A stretch of 64,000 nt of DNA. Source: Harmonia axyridis (taxonomy: Eukaryota > Arthropoda > Insecta > Coleoptera > Coccinellidae). A program made the position numbers and the translations under genes. Position 1 is the first letter of the stretch; every line of letters starts with the position of its first letter. The notes beneath the pieces were generated by a model. That model searched no databases. It saw only the letters and a program-made list of their open reading frames with translations, and was not told the DNA's origin. Below are positions 54,563 through 64,000 of the stretch, piece by piece. The DNA is taken from the NCBI RefSeq assembly GCF_914767665.1, contig NC_059502.1:3968001-4032000 (forward strand), given 5' to 3'.

Positions 54563-55829
54563 TAAGTAGACGATGGAGTATTAAATTCTCAAACATTCTT
54601 TCCCAAATAAAAAACAAACTTCGTGAATGATTTACTTCAGATGCACTTACCTATAAGTGACTTTCATCTTGATTAATTGCTTCTCGACATAGTCGACAAA
54701 AATTCGATAAAATATTACATTTAACCGAGTAGTAAGGAAACTAAGTAGCAAATACATTGTGCAATATGTCCTAGAGGTGCCCTATAAGCACATTACCGAT
54801 TAAAAAGTTCAATAGCACGCATGAACTAATGAAGAAATTAATAATGTTGAATCATCCTACTTATTCGCGTGAAAATTGTCGAAATAACTAAAACTTTCAA
54901 CATCGCATCCATTATGACTATTCTGAATCACTTCTGGACTAGTTCATAATCCGTTGAATATTGGTTATGTCAAAACATTCATTCAGTTCTTCAAATCAAT
55001 TTTCACGCACTCTATCCGAAAAAATTGAAAATAATTTTCTCAGATGATTTATCTCGAAAGCACTCATCATAAAAGTGATGTTCATCTTGATTAATTGCCT
55101 TTTGAGATGCTGGACGGAAAATCTATTGAAGATTACACTAAACCCATTTTGGAATAACTAAGTAACAATTATTTTATGCAATCCATCCTTGAAGAATCCT
55201 ATAAGTATATAAGTGTTTAAAAAGTTCAACATCACAATGCTCAATATGCAGTTCTGAATGATGTTGACTAATTGTAGATATTTGCGTGTAAAATTCAGGT
55301 ATATATTCTTCACAATTTAGGTGATTTCGATTCAACCGTATGAGGTCACAAAATTGAAGATATTTATACAAGCACTTTCGACAGACGACCTCACATTCTT
55401 TTAAATATCTGGTACGATATTGGTGTCTATAAAATTAAATCCCAACATCCTGAAGATGCACCCAAAACAATTTACGATGAAGGTCATAAAATAACGAAAT
55501 GAAATGTCGAAGGTTATATACAAAATTTAATTCATATAATGAAGACAACATATGGATATAATTGGTTTTATAAATCAAAAATTTGAGAATGTCTGGTATT
55601 TAATCTGTCTGCAACGATTAACAAATTTATGCCTGAATGAATTTTTAAGTTGTTATATTCAAGCCTCAGTATTTACATAATCAATGACATATGTTTTTAT
55701 TTTACTTCTAGATCTAGAGAGCTTTTTCATTCACCAAATGCGCGTTTGAAGGCCACATCTATAACTATATACAGTTTTGGCCTCCAAGGCTGCAATAGGC
55801 GTATGAATGACGAACGCTCAAAGGCTCCT
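54563..55829. other. AT-rich, no gene seen
   Basis: Two similar segments at about 54640-54760 and 55060-55180 (CTTGATTAATTGC, then ATTCGATAAAATATTACA and ATCTATTGAAGATTACACTA) suggest an old direct duplication. No coding frame is supported. Confidence 0.35.
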
Positions 55830-56718
55830 GACTTGACGTTACTATACTTGATATTACTTGAGCTCAATATGCTCGCGTCTCACGGCATATATTTTTGCTT
55901 TCTAAATTTAACTAAATAAGAGGATTCCTCGAGTGCCGAGAGACTGAAGCATTCGCCAGTGTGACTTCAAGAGTAGTTTTCTCATATTTCTATGAAATCT
56001 ATTGGGAGATTCTGGTAGTTTCAGTAAAATCTCTCCAAAATTGACCAAAATGGCCAAGGATTTATATCAACGTCAGCATCTTCAGCTCCAGGTGAAAGAA
56101 AATTTACCAGAGCTGCTCTTACAGTTACAAAAACCCGCAATAGGTTAGGCGACAAATCTATAAGATGCCTCATGTGTCTCAGATCCTGGATGGAAAATTA
56201 TGAAATCAAACAAAGCCTGGAGGTTTCTCACTATTAAGAAACTTTATTTTTATATTATTTTTCATTTTGTTATGATTTATAGTGATTTAATTTGTTTTTA
56301 TTTCAAGAAAGTTGATATTTTCGGTTCTTTTATACAATAAATTCAATAAATAACAAAGCCTGGAGGTTTCTCAATAAAAAAGAAATTTATATTTTATTTT
56401 GTTATGATTTATAGTGATTTAATTTATGTTTCTATTTCAAGAAAGTTGATATTTTCAGTTCTTTGGTACAATAAGTTTAATAAATAGAAGTGTTTTTTGC
56501 AAGGTTCTCTCTCATTCCATCATTTTTTTATCGATGTGACACTACACAATAAAACTGCTAAAAATCAAGTAGCTTGATATGATTCAAGTAGTTACTTGAT
56601 AAATAAGTACTTGACTTGACTTGAGATGGATAAACTACTACTTGACTTGAGCTTCACTTGAAATCAGGTCAAACTCAAGCCAAGTAGCTTGAAAATCAAC
56701 CCAAGCAGTGAATCCCTA
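55830..56718 (+). mobile_element. Internally deleted hAT element, copy 2
   Basis: Same structure as the element at 13268-14089 in the opposite orientation: CACGGCATATATTT-type leader, GAGTGCCGAGAGACTG, the transposase C-terminus at 56040-56236 (GERKFTRAALTVTKTRNRLG, frame broken by GATTTATATCAACG), then CAAGTAGCTTGA-rich subterminal DNA ending GTGAATCCCTA. The left terminus is not recognisable. Confidence 0.7.
56213..56488 (+). repeat. Tandem duplication in the 3' part of hAT copy 2
   Basis: ACAAAGCCTGGAGGTTTCTCA starts two units of about 140 and 130 bases (56211 and 56356). Each continues through TTTGTTATGATTTATAGTGA and AAGAAAGTTGATATTTTC to AATAAATA. Copy 1 of the element at 13.5 kb has only one. 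Confidence 0.85.
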
Positions 56719-57899
56719 CTTGAAATATACTCGTTTTTTTAATATCAAAATGGAACCTCTCATTAGAAAACTATTTAGAATTATTAGGTATTCGATTTCG
56801 ATGGAACTAATTTAGGCTATAGATACAGAACTCAGCCAATTTCTAATTGGTACGATTTTTTAATTCAATGGACTATTCGAAAATATACACTTTTTGGGGC
56901 TTAACTCAAATTGCAGTCAATATCGCCACAAAAGTCACACTTTCACTTCAAGACAATAACACTCCATTAGTTTTTTGCAAAATAAGGATAAAAACATATA
57001 CAGAAGCAGAATAGGGCTCTCATTCTCTGAATCATTTAAATCTTCTTAGCGGGAGTTAGAGATAATTCCAATGCAACGCAATAGTGAATACAGTTTTTCG
57101 AGTTTTTATGGAAATGCCAATTATTACAATAAAACAGCCGTTAACTAACTGACCATCATCCATATTACGAAACCCACATTCCGAACTTATTTGATCTGAG
57201 CGGTGCAATAGTTGTAGAAGCAATTATTCCCAAGATCCTTGACTGAATAAAGAAATTCCTATAGCTATTATCATTTTCAATCGATAGGTATTGGCTGGCT
57301 CCCAGAAATATCATGTAATGCAGATAGCTCTTCGTGGTGTTGAATAACTTCGCTAATGGTCTAATAGAAATTGAAAAGAAGACCCCCAGACGTTCATAAC
57401 CAGAAATATCGGTAACCACAAAAAATATTCATCTTGAACTTTCGACGAGTTATTTCACTTTCACTTGATTAGCTTAACATACTTCCACAAAATTAATATC
57501 CGGCAATTCCAGTCTATGTTTGACGACGACTGCTTATTCATACATAAACAATATAGAGACTGCTTATTTTACTGACGTTAATACAAAAGAATAAACACCT
57601 GTGCCCATGCATGTATAAATATCCTGACGTGAAAAAATTACCTTTTGAATGAGATGTGGGACAGTGAAATATGTAGTCGAAATCGTAACAAAAAAGAGGA
57701 AGAAGTACTCGAATACAAAGGATTTTGAGTAAACTTTGCTGCAGTACACATTGTGGGATAAACGAATTTTCTGAGCTAGATTTTTGATAATGACCTAAAA
57801 ACTAACGTAGTTGAGCTTATGGGATTTCTTATGACCAAACAATTTCATCTCTATACCGCTGGGAAGTAAGCCATTTATCTTGCAAACCCAGACACTAGA
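56719..57899. other. Non-coding
   Basis: TACTCGTTTTTTTAATATCA and ATGGAACCTCTCATTAGAAA at 56727-56772 match a dispersed repeat end (15988 and 63938). No gene is seen. Confidence 0.35.
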
Positions 57900-58355
57900 T
57901 GTCTGTACTTGCGCCCAAAAATGTCTCGAAAGAAACCTCAAAGGGGTGCGTATTAACATCATTACGGACAGCCATGCCACGCTGAGATCCCTGAAATCAT
58001 ATAGCCAGGGGTCTCTACTGACAAGGAAGTGACGTAATACCATAAAGCAACTGGCCAGAGGAAATAAAGTAACTCTACTATGGGTAGCAGGGCATTGTGG
58101 TATTGAAGGAATCGAAAAAGCAGATGAACTTGCAAAAAGGGCATCAAGGTCAAAACCTGATGGTCTTGAACCTTTCTGTGGGCTTGGAAAAGACCAATAT
58201 GAGGCAGCAGTCCAACAATGGGAGTGGGACAATAGAAAAACCCTCTGGAGAAACCCTCCGGGTCTTGCTCAGGCAGAGGAATTTGTGCTGCTTTCAACGA
58301 CCTATGCTAGAAGCTGCTGAAGCTACCACGAGCTGAGCTTAGGGTAATGATTGTG
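57900..58355 (+). mobile_element. I-type non-LTR retrotransposon fragment (i)
   Basis: It starts in the RNase H domain (TGCGCCCAAAAATGTCTCG, the CAQxCL motif) and runs through TDSHATLRSL- and AGHCGIEGIEKADELAKRAS-like codons to ELRVMIV, where it meets fragment (ii). Frameshifts are present, and there is no 3' tail. Confidence 0.75.
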
Positions 58356-59408
58356 AGGAAATGCAGCCTGCTCGAAGCAATAAGAATTTCCCTCAATGGA
58401 AAGCTCCTTCCTGGAAACTGGGTTGGACATATGAGGATACTGAATCAATTATATTCAAACCTCCTCGCAAAACCATCGGATATTATGCCAAACACCTACG
58501 ATTTTGAAACGCCCCTTGAAACGGTTATAAATGACCGTCCTAGTGTGATAAGTCTCGTAAGACGTCTTGACAAAAAGTCATCCATATGGTTCACAGATGG
58601 ATCAAAAACAGAGAAGGGCACTGGCATTGGGATATATGGACCTAAACTGAGGATCTCTAAAGCCCTAGGAAGTGAGCCCTCGATTCTACAGACCGAGATA
58701 ATGGCTGTTTATGTATGCGCCCAGGAGTGTCTCAAAATGAACCTCAAGGGGGCGCATGTCTACATCACCACGGACAGCCAAACCACGCTGAGATCCCTGG
58801 AATTGTGTTGTCAGGGGTCTCTGCTGACTTGGGAGTGCCGTAACACCATAAAGCAACTGGCCAGAGGAAATAAGATGACTCTACTATGGGTACCAGGGCA
58901 CTGTGGGGTTGAAGGAAATGAAAGAGCTGATGAACTTGTAAAAAGTGCATCAAGGTTAACACCTGCTGGACTTGAGCCTTTCTGTGGGATAGGAAAAGAC
59001 CAATATAAAGCTGCGGTCCAGCTATAGGAGTTGAACAGCAGGACAATCCACTGGACTAACACTCCTAGACTTGTTCAGGCAAAGAAATTCGTGAAGATTT
59101 CACCTACCTACGCCAAAAAGCTCCTGAAGCTGTCGCGAGCCGAGCTTCGAGTGATGGTGGGACTGCTGACGGGACACTGTCGGTACAAACATCATTTGTA
59201 CCGTATGGGAAAGTCAGCAGACGAGATTTGCAGGCTCTGTGGATCGGAATCAGAAACAGCCGAACACTTGATATGCAAGGAGCTGGCTGGCCTAAGAACC
59301 ATTCACATGGGTAAGCCGGTCCTGGATACCAGAGAGGTAACGGCCAAGGCCCCTGAGGAGGTTGTCAATTTTGTTAACGTCGTTGACGACCTCCCTGGGT
59401 TTCTATGA
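58347..59408 (+). pseudogene. RNase H and C-terminal domain of non-LTR ORF2, one nonsense codon
   Basis: A single frame of 353 codons is broken only by TAG 59025-59027 (a Trp codon in fragment i). Residues 80-198 form an RNase H fold with all active-site residues: Asp84 (WFTDGSKTEKG), Glu117 (ILQTEIMAV), Asp143 (ITTDSQTTL), His185 and Asp195 (PGHCGVEGNERADEL). Downstream, GLLTGHCRYKHHLYRMG and CRLCGSESETAEHLIC form a C-x2-C-x8-H-x2-C knuckle typical of such elements. The first three codons lie in fragment (i), so the apparent ATG is accidental. Confidence 0.85.
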
Positions 59409-59500
59409 ATGAGTAGGGTAGAGAACGAAAGATCTGCATGGTCGCAGTTCCTGGAAGGCTTACCGAACCAAAACGACCCCAGTTCAAATAATAATAAAAT
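58356..59500 (+). mobile_element. I-type non-LTR retrotransposon fragment (ii), 5'-truncated, with (AAT)n tail
   Basis: Carries the linker and RNase H part of ORF2, the zinc-knuckle-like tail, a short 3' UTR and an AATAATAATAAAAT tail at 59487-59500. Endonuclease and reverse transcriptase are absent. A 3' tail of short A/T-rich repeats and a 5' truncation are normal for I-clade insertions. Confidence 0.8.
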
Positions 59501-60243
59501 ACATCACTACGGACAGCCAGGCCACGTTGAGATCCCTGGAATCATATAGCCAGGGGTCTCTACTGACATGAGAGTGCCGTTATACCATAAAGCAACTGGC
59601 CAAAGGAAATGAAGTAACTCTACTATGGTTCCCGGGCATTTTGGTATTGAAGGAAACGAAAAAGCCGATGAACTTGCAAAAAAGGCATCAAGGTAACACC
59701 TATTGGTCCTGAGCCCTTATGTGGGCTTGTAAAAGACCAATATAAGGCAGGGGTCCAACAAATAGAAGTGGAATAATAGAAAAACCCTCTAAAGAGACAC
59801 TCTGGGTTTTGCTCAGGCAGAGAAATTTGTGGTGCTTTCAACGACCTATGCCAGAAAGCTTCTGAAGCTACCACAAGCTGAGCTTCAGGTAATTGTGAGA
59901 CAGCTGACAGGACACTGTCGGTGCAAATATCTTTTGTACAGTATATGAGTAAGTTAGCAGATGAGATCTGCAGACTCTGTGGAAAGGAGGTAGGAACAGA
60001 CACATGGTGTGCAAATGTCTGGAGCTGACTAGCCTAATAACCACTCACATGGGAAAGTCAGTTCTGGATACTCACGAAGTAATAGCCAAGGTTCCTAAGG
60101 ATGTCGTTGGTTTCATTAACCGTATCGACGGCCTCCCTAGGTTTGTATGAATAGGTAGGGTTAAGAACAAAAGAACAAATTGGTCGCAGTTCCCAGAAGG
60201 CTAACAGAGCTGCAACAACTTCGATTCAATGAATAATAATAAT
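59501..60243 (+). mobile_element. I-type non-LTR retrotransposon fragment (iii) with (AAT)n tail
   Basis: It begins exactly after the tail of fragment (ii) with CATCACTACGGACAGCCAGG (ITTDSQ in the RNase H) and ends AATGAATAATAATAAT. It is more decayed than (ii), with multiple frameshifts; the knuckle survives only in part (ICRLCGKE-like). Confidence 0.78.
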
Positions 60244-60537
60244 GCTTTTATCAATTGGTTACTAATGTTTCATTAGGAACTAAATAATTGTTCCATTTGC
60301 TTTGATATTATGATTCCCATAATCATGAGTAAAGTAGAAACATAAAAGGATGGTAACAATTGATGATACGATAAAAATTTGAGATATTCGATCGCCTGAG
60401 AAGCCTGACTTAGAGTTGTTATTTGTAAAAAAATATTCTTTTTGTTATGTACTTTACCTTCTTGACATCTTGGCTCTTGTAAACTAACACCCAATCGACC
60501 TCTCCCCTGGAATCTGATGGTGATATCTTATTTCCAG
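60244..60537. other. Spacer, probable intron upstream of the exon at 60538
   Basis: AT-rich. It ends in the pyrimidine-rich acceptor CTTATTTCCAG. Confidence 0.35.
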
Positions 60538-60992
60538 GATATCAATTGGACCATCGGGAAGTAGCAAGACAAAATAAGATAACCGAACAGATTTTGCAGA
60601 ATTATTTAGAAAAACGATTGTTCCCACACAGACGGAAAACCTCAAGAACACCATCAGTCTGGGAGATTTTGCCAAAAGCGAGAGTGAGAACGGTTGATAG
60701 TATCCAAGATCAATTGAGAGACGTAGTCCCGAGAAATGAGAGTTTGGAAAGTGGCGAGTCCGAAAATGTACAGACTGTTTACGACGAAGAGGACAGCAAC
60801 GAGATAGAGGAAGGCATGTTCTTATTTTTTTTTAATTCTGTAGACTTCAGGTCTTGGTTTTTGCGTGATCATTTCAAGCTACAGTTATTTTGACTAATGT
60901 CTGATATTTCGGTTTAACTTGAAGATGAAGATGAAGAAAGAACCAAGAAAAAGATTATAATCATTCAAAATTTCGAATCGATAATGAAATGA
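60538..60992 (+). CDS. Last two exons of an unknown host gene (candidate)
   Basis: An exon begins after the strong acceptor ATATCTTATTTCCAG. It reads YQLDHREVARQNKITEQILQ, NYLEKRLFPHRRKTSRTPSV, WEILPKARVRTVDSIQDQL and an acidic end YDEEDSNEIEE. A GC-type donor AAG-GCATGT at 60814 and acceptor AACTTGAAG at 60924 join in phase to DEDEERTKKKIIIIQNF, then FESIMK and TGA 60990-60992, continuing the acidic run. GC content and charge are unlike the flanks. There is no ATG, so upstream exons must exist. The protein is not recognised; its basic helix and acidic tail do not allow a function call. Confidence 0.5.
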
Positions 60993-61110
60993 CAGTTATT
61001 CTAAAGGATTTTCCAATAAGAGGTTTCATTTTGAAACAAGCTGTCATCTTTTGACGAGTAAAACTACACCATTACTGAAATCGGTGAAAATTTCGAAAAA
61101 TTAAGCACTT

Positions 61111-61194
61111 CTAGGTCATCGTGAAGCACATTCTTGGCCGACAATACACGACCTGGTGGAAAAATTTGAGCTATTATTTCATTGTAGAGAGTGA
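61111..61194 (+). pseudogene. Transposase HTH fragment (tentative)
   Basis: A 28-codon stretch reads LGHREAHSWPTIHDLVEKFE. It resembles the second helix-turn-helix segment of rosa/IS630-type transposases (GHREAPxxxTIxxLVxKFE-like pattern), the very segment deleted from the ten rosa copies here. It is too short for certainty. Confidence 0.3.
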
Positions 61195-61204
61195 GGTACG
61201 CTTT

Positions 61205-61410
61205 TAACGATGAAAAATGATATAAGCCAAATAGTTGCAAATGCTAGGATTGCAGCAAAATATCCTTTTCATGAAATTTTATCGATGCTGACACTTCTTC
61301 TGGACATGAGCTACGCACTTGAAACCTCGCTATGTTTAGATCAGAACTCGATCTCTGAAACGTCTATAACGTCTGTTCGGATAGCGGGCTATTCAAAATG
61401 GAATCTCTTA
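61205..61410 (+). repeat. Dispersed repeat, shared with 63690-63960
   Basis: ATGAAAAATGATATAAGCCAA through GACACTTCTTCTGGACATGA and TTGAAACCTCGCTATG is matched on the opposite strand at 63735-63905, and its end at 51200-51270. The open frame of 83 codons inside is repeat-derived, with no known domain. Confidence 0.65.
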
Positions 61411-63689
61411 TTGAAAAACCCTATACGTGAACAATTTCTGTTTACTCTCATTCATTATTGAATGTATCTCTCAGGATATCAAGGATATCTTGTAGCATAA
61501 ATATTCCGTACACTTAGTAATTGTGGGGATTCTGTTGACCCATGCAAGGTCGATTTGTATGCCGAAGATCTGGATTGGAGTAATGTGAAGACATTATACA
61601 GGATATATTTTTTAATCAACTTCCATTCTGTCTACCGGTTCTGTTTGTTTCTTTACTGAGTCTTTATGGCAATTCAAGCTGGTTAATGGGTTAAGTCCTC
61701 GTAAAAGTGTCCCATTGTTTGTCTCATAACAATATATTGGATGGGTTTCCTCAATATTCTTCAAGTGAAAAATTTTCCCGATCTTCCATTCATGTTTGCT
61801 TAAAATTTTCACACACTAATATTTATACGTGATGTATTATACTTATCTGTCACGTAAATTTGAACAAACGAACAAATATTGATGAATGTCAATTCGCTTT
61901 CGCATTTGCAAAGTCGGTCTAGATGAGAATGCCATTAAATTAAAGTCTTGAATTACTGCCTTTATGAGTAAATAGAGAAATTAGGCCAAGCTTATGTGAC
62001 AAATATTGAGTTACCAATTATTATATCGTGTGTTTCGAAAGCGCTAAAATATGGAAATCAGGTTTTGCTCTACGTTGTACCTCATAAATACTATAGTCTT
62101 CATCTTAATGATATGTGTATAGCGAATATCCTTATTATTAAAGGTGTGATAATTATAATTAGTCGTTTGAAATTGGCAGCTGATTTAGCATTCAGGAAAA
62201 TAATGATTTCAATCAAAGATTTTCACTTCTGAAATTAGGTTTGCTGTTTTTTGATCTTCTCACGATATCGTCAAATGAATGTTTAATTTCTTGTTGCAGC
62301 AAATATCTCTTGGTTCATCTTGTTATCTTATCTTTGCTATTCTCTATATTTTACATATTATCTTTTTTCTCTAATTTTGGAGTGGAGAATACGAAATTCT
62401 TGACCTGATGTGTAAAGGAGAATCGCGTTGGCCTACTCTGTTCTTCTTCTTCTCTGTTTTTCAGAATTGCAGTTAAATATAGTATGAACCTTCTATACGA
62501 CTTCTTTATTTTTCAATTTTCGAGTTTTAGTCTTGGTTTTTTTCGATGTCTGGATTGTTTTTCAAATATTCGAGTCTGAGTTAAATTCATCATCGTATCT
62601 CCTCTACAGTTTCCCATCAAATATCATAAAAATCGGTTAAATAGTTTTTGAGTTATAAATGATATACCAAACTAATCAACTAAGCAAACTGTTCCCATTA
62701 CCTGAATTTATTGATAGCTCACGAGAACACAATTATCCTATATTTGAAATCCTGCAATGGTCTGCTAGTCAATCTAAGCTAAGGTACCTAATTGTCGATT
62801 ATTCAAGAAAAAATTAATGAACCTACCCATTAAATGTGTTTAGTCGATTGTAACTGAATTCATTTCTAAATGACAAAAAGGGCCTATTAGTGATCGTTCG
62901 CTAGTTTTACAATTTGAAGAAATGAAGAAAACTTCGGTAATCGGTAATTATCTAATAGATATCTCACATTTGTAACAAATGTTTTTGGACCTAATGACAC
63001 AATTAACACTAATTAACATACGGTAATTATTCTACAAACATTCTAGAGCTTTATTCCCTCACTTTCCATCAATTTACTTCTGTTACTTGGTTTTTGTTTC
63101 TGCTACTGCTTAAAGCAATCATTAGAACTGATTCAAGTGAAAAAAAAAACAATTACAGCTTTCATACTTATCCTGAAAAAATTCATGTGTTACTTAAGAC
63201 CACTAAGGTTTTGATCTTTCACGTTATATAATTGATATTGAAAAGCAGCATCTACTGAATAAAATTTTCATGGTCTGCTCGAAAAAAATTAATAAAATAT
63301 TATTTCCAAGGTGAAAAGCTATACAGCTAAATTGTTAAAAAACTCATTCGAATTAATCCCTGTTTCGATACACGATATCGCAGAAAATTTATTTCTGTTT
63401 ATAACCGAAACTCGTTATCTTCTAGCTCCGAAAATTTAATAAAAATAGATACAAGATTTCTATTAGCACCTGAAGGATATTCATGATACAATATGGGATT
63501 CAAACAAGCATAAAATAACCATAAAGCTGATAAACATCAACTTTACAATAAAATACTCGTAAAGCTATACATTAATAAGCATCCAGTGTACTTATGAGTT
63601 CTACTCATTCTGTTTCGATTATTGTTGTTATTGTTGAAGTGCGTTTTTGCTCCTTTTACGACAAACTTACCATTACAATGTGATTTTGA
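61411..63689. other. Long AT-rich stretch, no gene seen
   Basis: No supported coding frame, RNA gene or repeat is recognised. Confidence 0.4.
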
Positions 63690-63995
63690 GTCTCCTAAAA
63701 TATTTGTCATAGACCCCTCAAATGAAAAAGTTTTTCAGAGATCGAGTTCTGATCTAGAACGTAGCGAGGTTTCAAGTGCGTAGCTCATGTCCAGAAGAAG
63801 TGTCAGCATCGATGAAATTTCATGAAAAGGATATGTTGCTGCAATCCTAGCATTTGCAACTACATAGATATTTGACTTATATCTTATATCGTTTTCCATC
63901 TCTAGAATGAAATAAACATCCAATGATTTCTCTTAAAATATACTCGTTTTTTTCAATATCAAAATGGAACTTTTTATTGAAAACCCCTTTATAAA
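63690..63995 (-). repeat. Dispersed repeat, inverted partner of 61205-61410
   Basis: On the minus strand, GATATAAGTCAAATATC, GCAAATGCTAGGATTGCAGC and TGACACTTCTTCTGGACATG repeat the 61205 copy. The sequence to the left (TATTTGTCATAGACCCCTCA) matches the 50.8-kb tandem family. The right border TACTCGTTTTTTTCAATATC recurs at 56727 and 15988. Confidence 0.65.
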
Positions 63996-64000
63996 AGGCA

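Noticed and set aside
55650..55919. 89-codon plus-strand frame as a gene
   Set aside because: It runs into the hAT copy's leader and has no domain.

Overview
The window is AT-rich, intron-bearing DNA from an insect nuclear genome. The evidence is an arthropod R&R (chitin-binding) cuticular protein gene with GT-AG introns, a TATA box and an AATAAA signal, set among Tc1/mariner, hAT and I-type non-LTR remnants. A beetle is the most natural guess from the overall repeat flavour, but the sequence alone does not prove it. There are no bacterial operons, CRISPR arrays or intact canonical tRNAs.

Most recognisable sequence is mobile. The dominant family is a DD41D (rosa-type) mariner relative present in ten copies: 1-465, 2548-3219, 7503-8379, 11950-12568, 20058-20997, 24797-26141, 27649-28581, 34462-35404, 48628-49565 and 53645-54560. 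Copies end in A(A/C)GGGTGTTTTTTT and most are flanked by TA. Every copy that keeps its 5' part carries the same internal deletion, which fuses the N-terminal helix-turn-helix segment to the catalytic core in another frame and creates a new ORF starting MVLCGI. One copy (48798-49463) still encodes an uninterrupted 221-residue catalytic-domain-only protein. Other DNA transposon remains are DD34D mariner fragments (468-1022, 22543-22929, 33026-33250, 48228-48626), two Tc1-type DD34E copies (38362-39512, 45865-47368), two internally deleted hAT elements (13268-14089, 55830-56718), a THAP-like repeat family (19.6, 22.3 and 24.7 kb), a perfect 77-bp inverted repeat carrying a transposase tail (22930-23165), several foldback elements (4806-5681, 15291-15955, 35838-36296) and small MITEs. 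At 57.9-60.2 kb three truncated 3' ends of an I-type non-LTR element lie head to tail.

Other repeats are a satellite of about 173 bp in two blocks (29935-30492 and 31418-32475), the second bracketed by a direct duplication; a palindrome-rich 400-bp interspersed repeat (4139, 8574 and 10433); a tRNA-like SINE head (6362-6484); and a 200-bp tandem repeat at 50.8-51.2 kb.

The one confident host gene is the five-exon cuticular protein at 40179-42273 (569 residues: signal peptide, FQPQRPTSPP repeats, R&R domain, PGPGQPSRP repeats). Other coding-like exons of unknown gene are at 60538-60992 (two exons to a stop, best supported), 3527-3700, 7012-7106 and 21274-21647. These were found by reading frame and splice-site inspection only. 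Coordinates of repeat edges are accurate to a few bases where a TA or terminal repeat is visible and to tens of bases otherwise.
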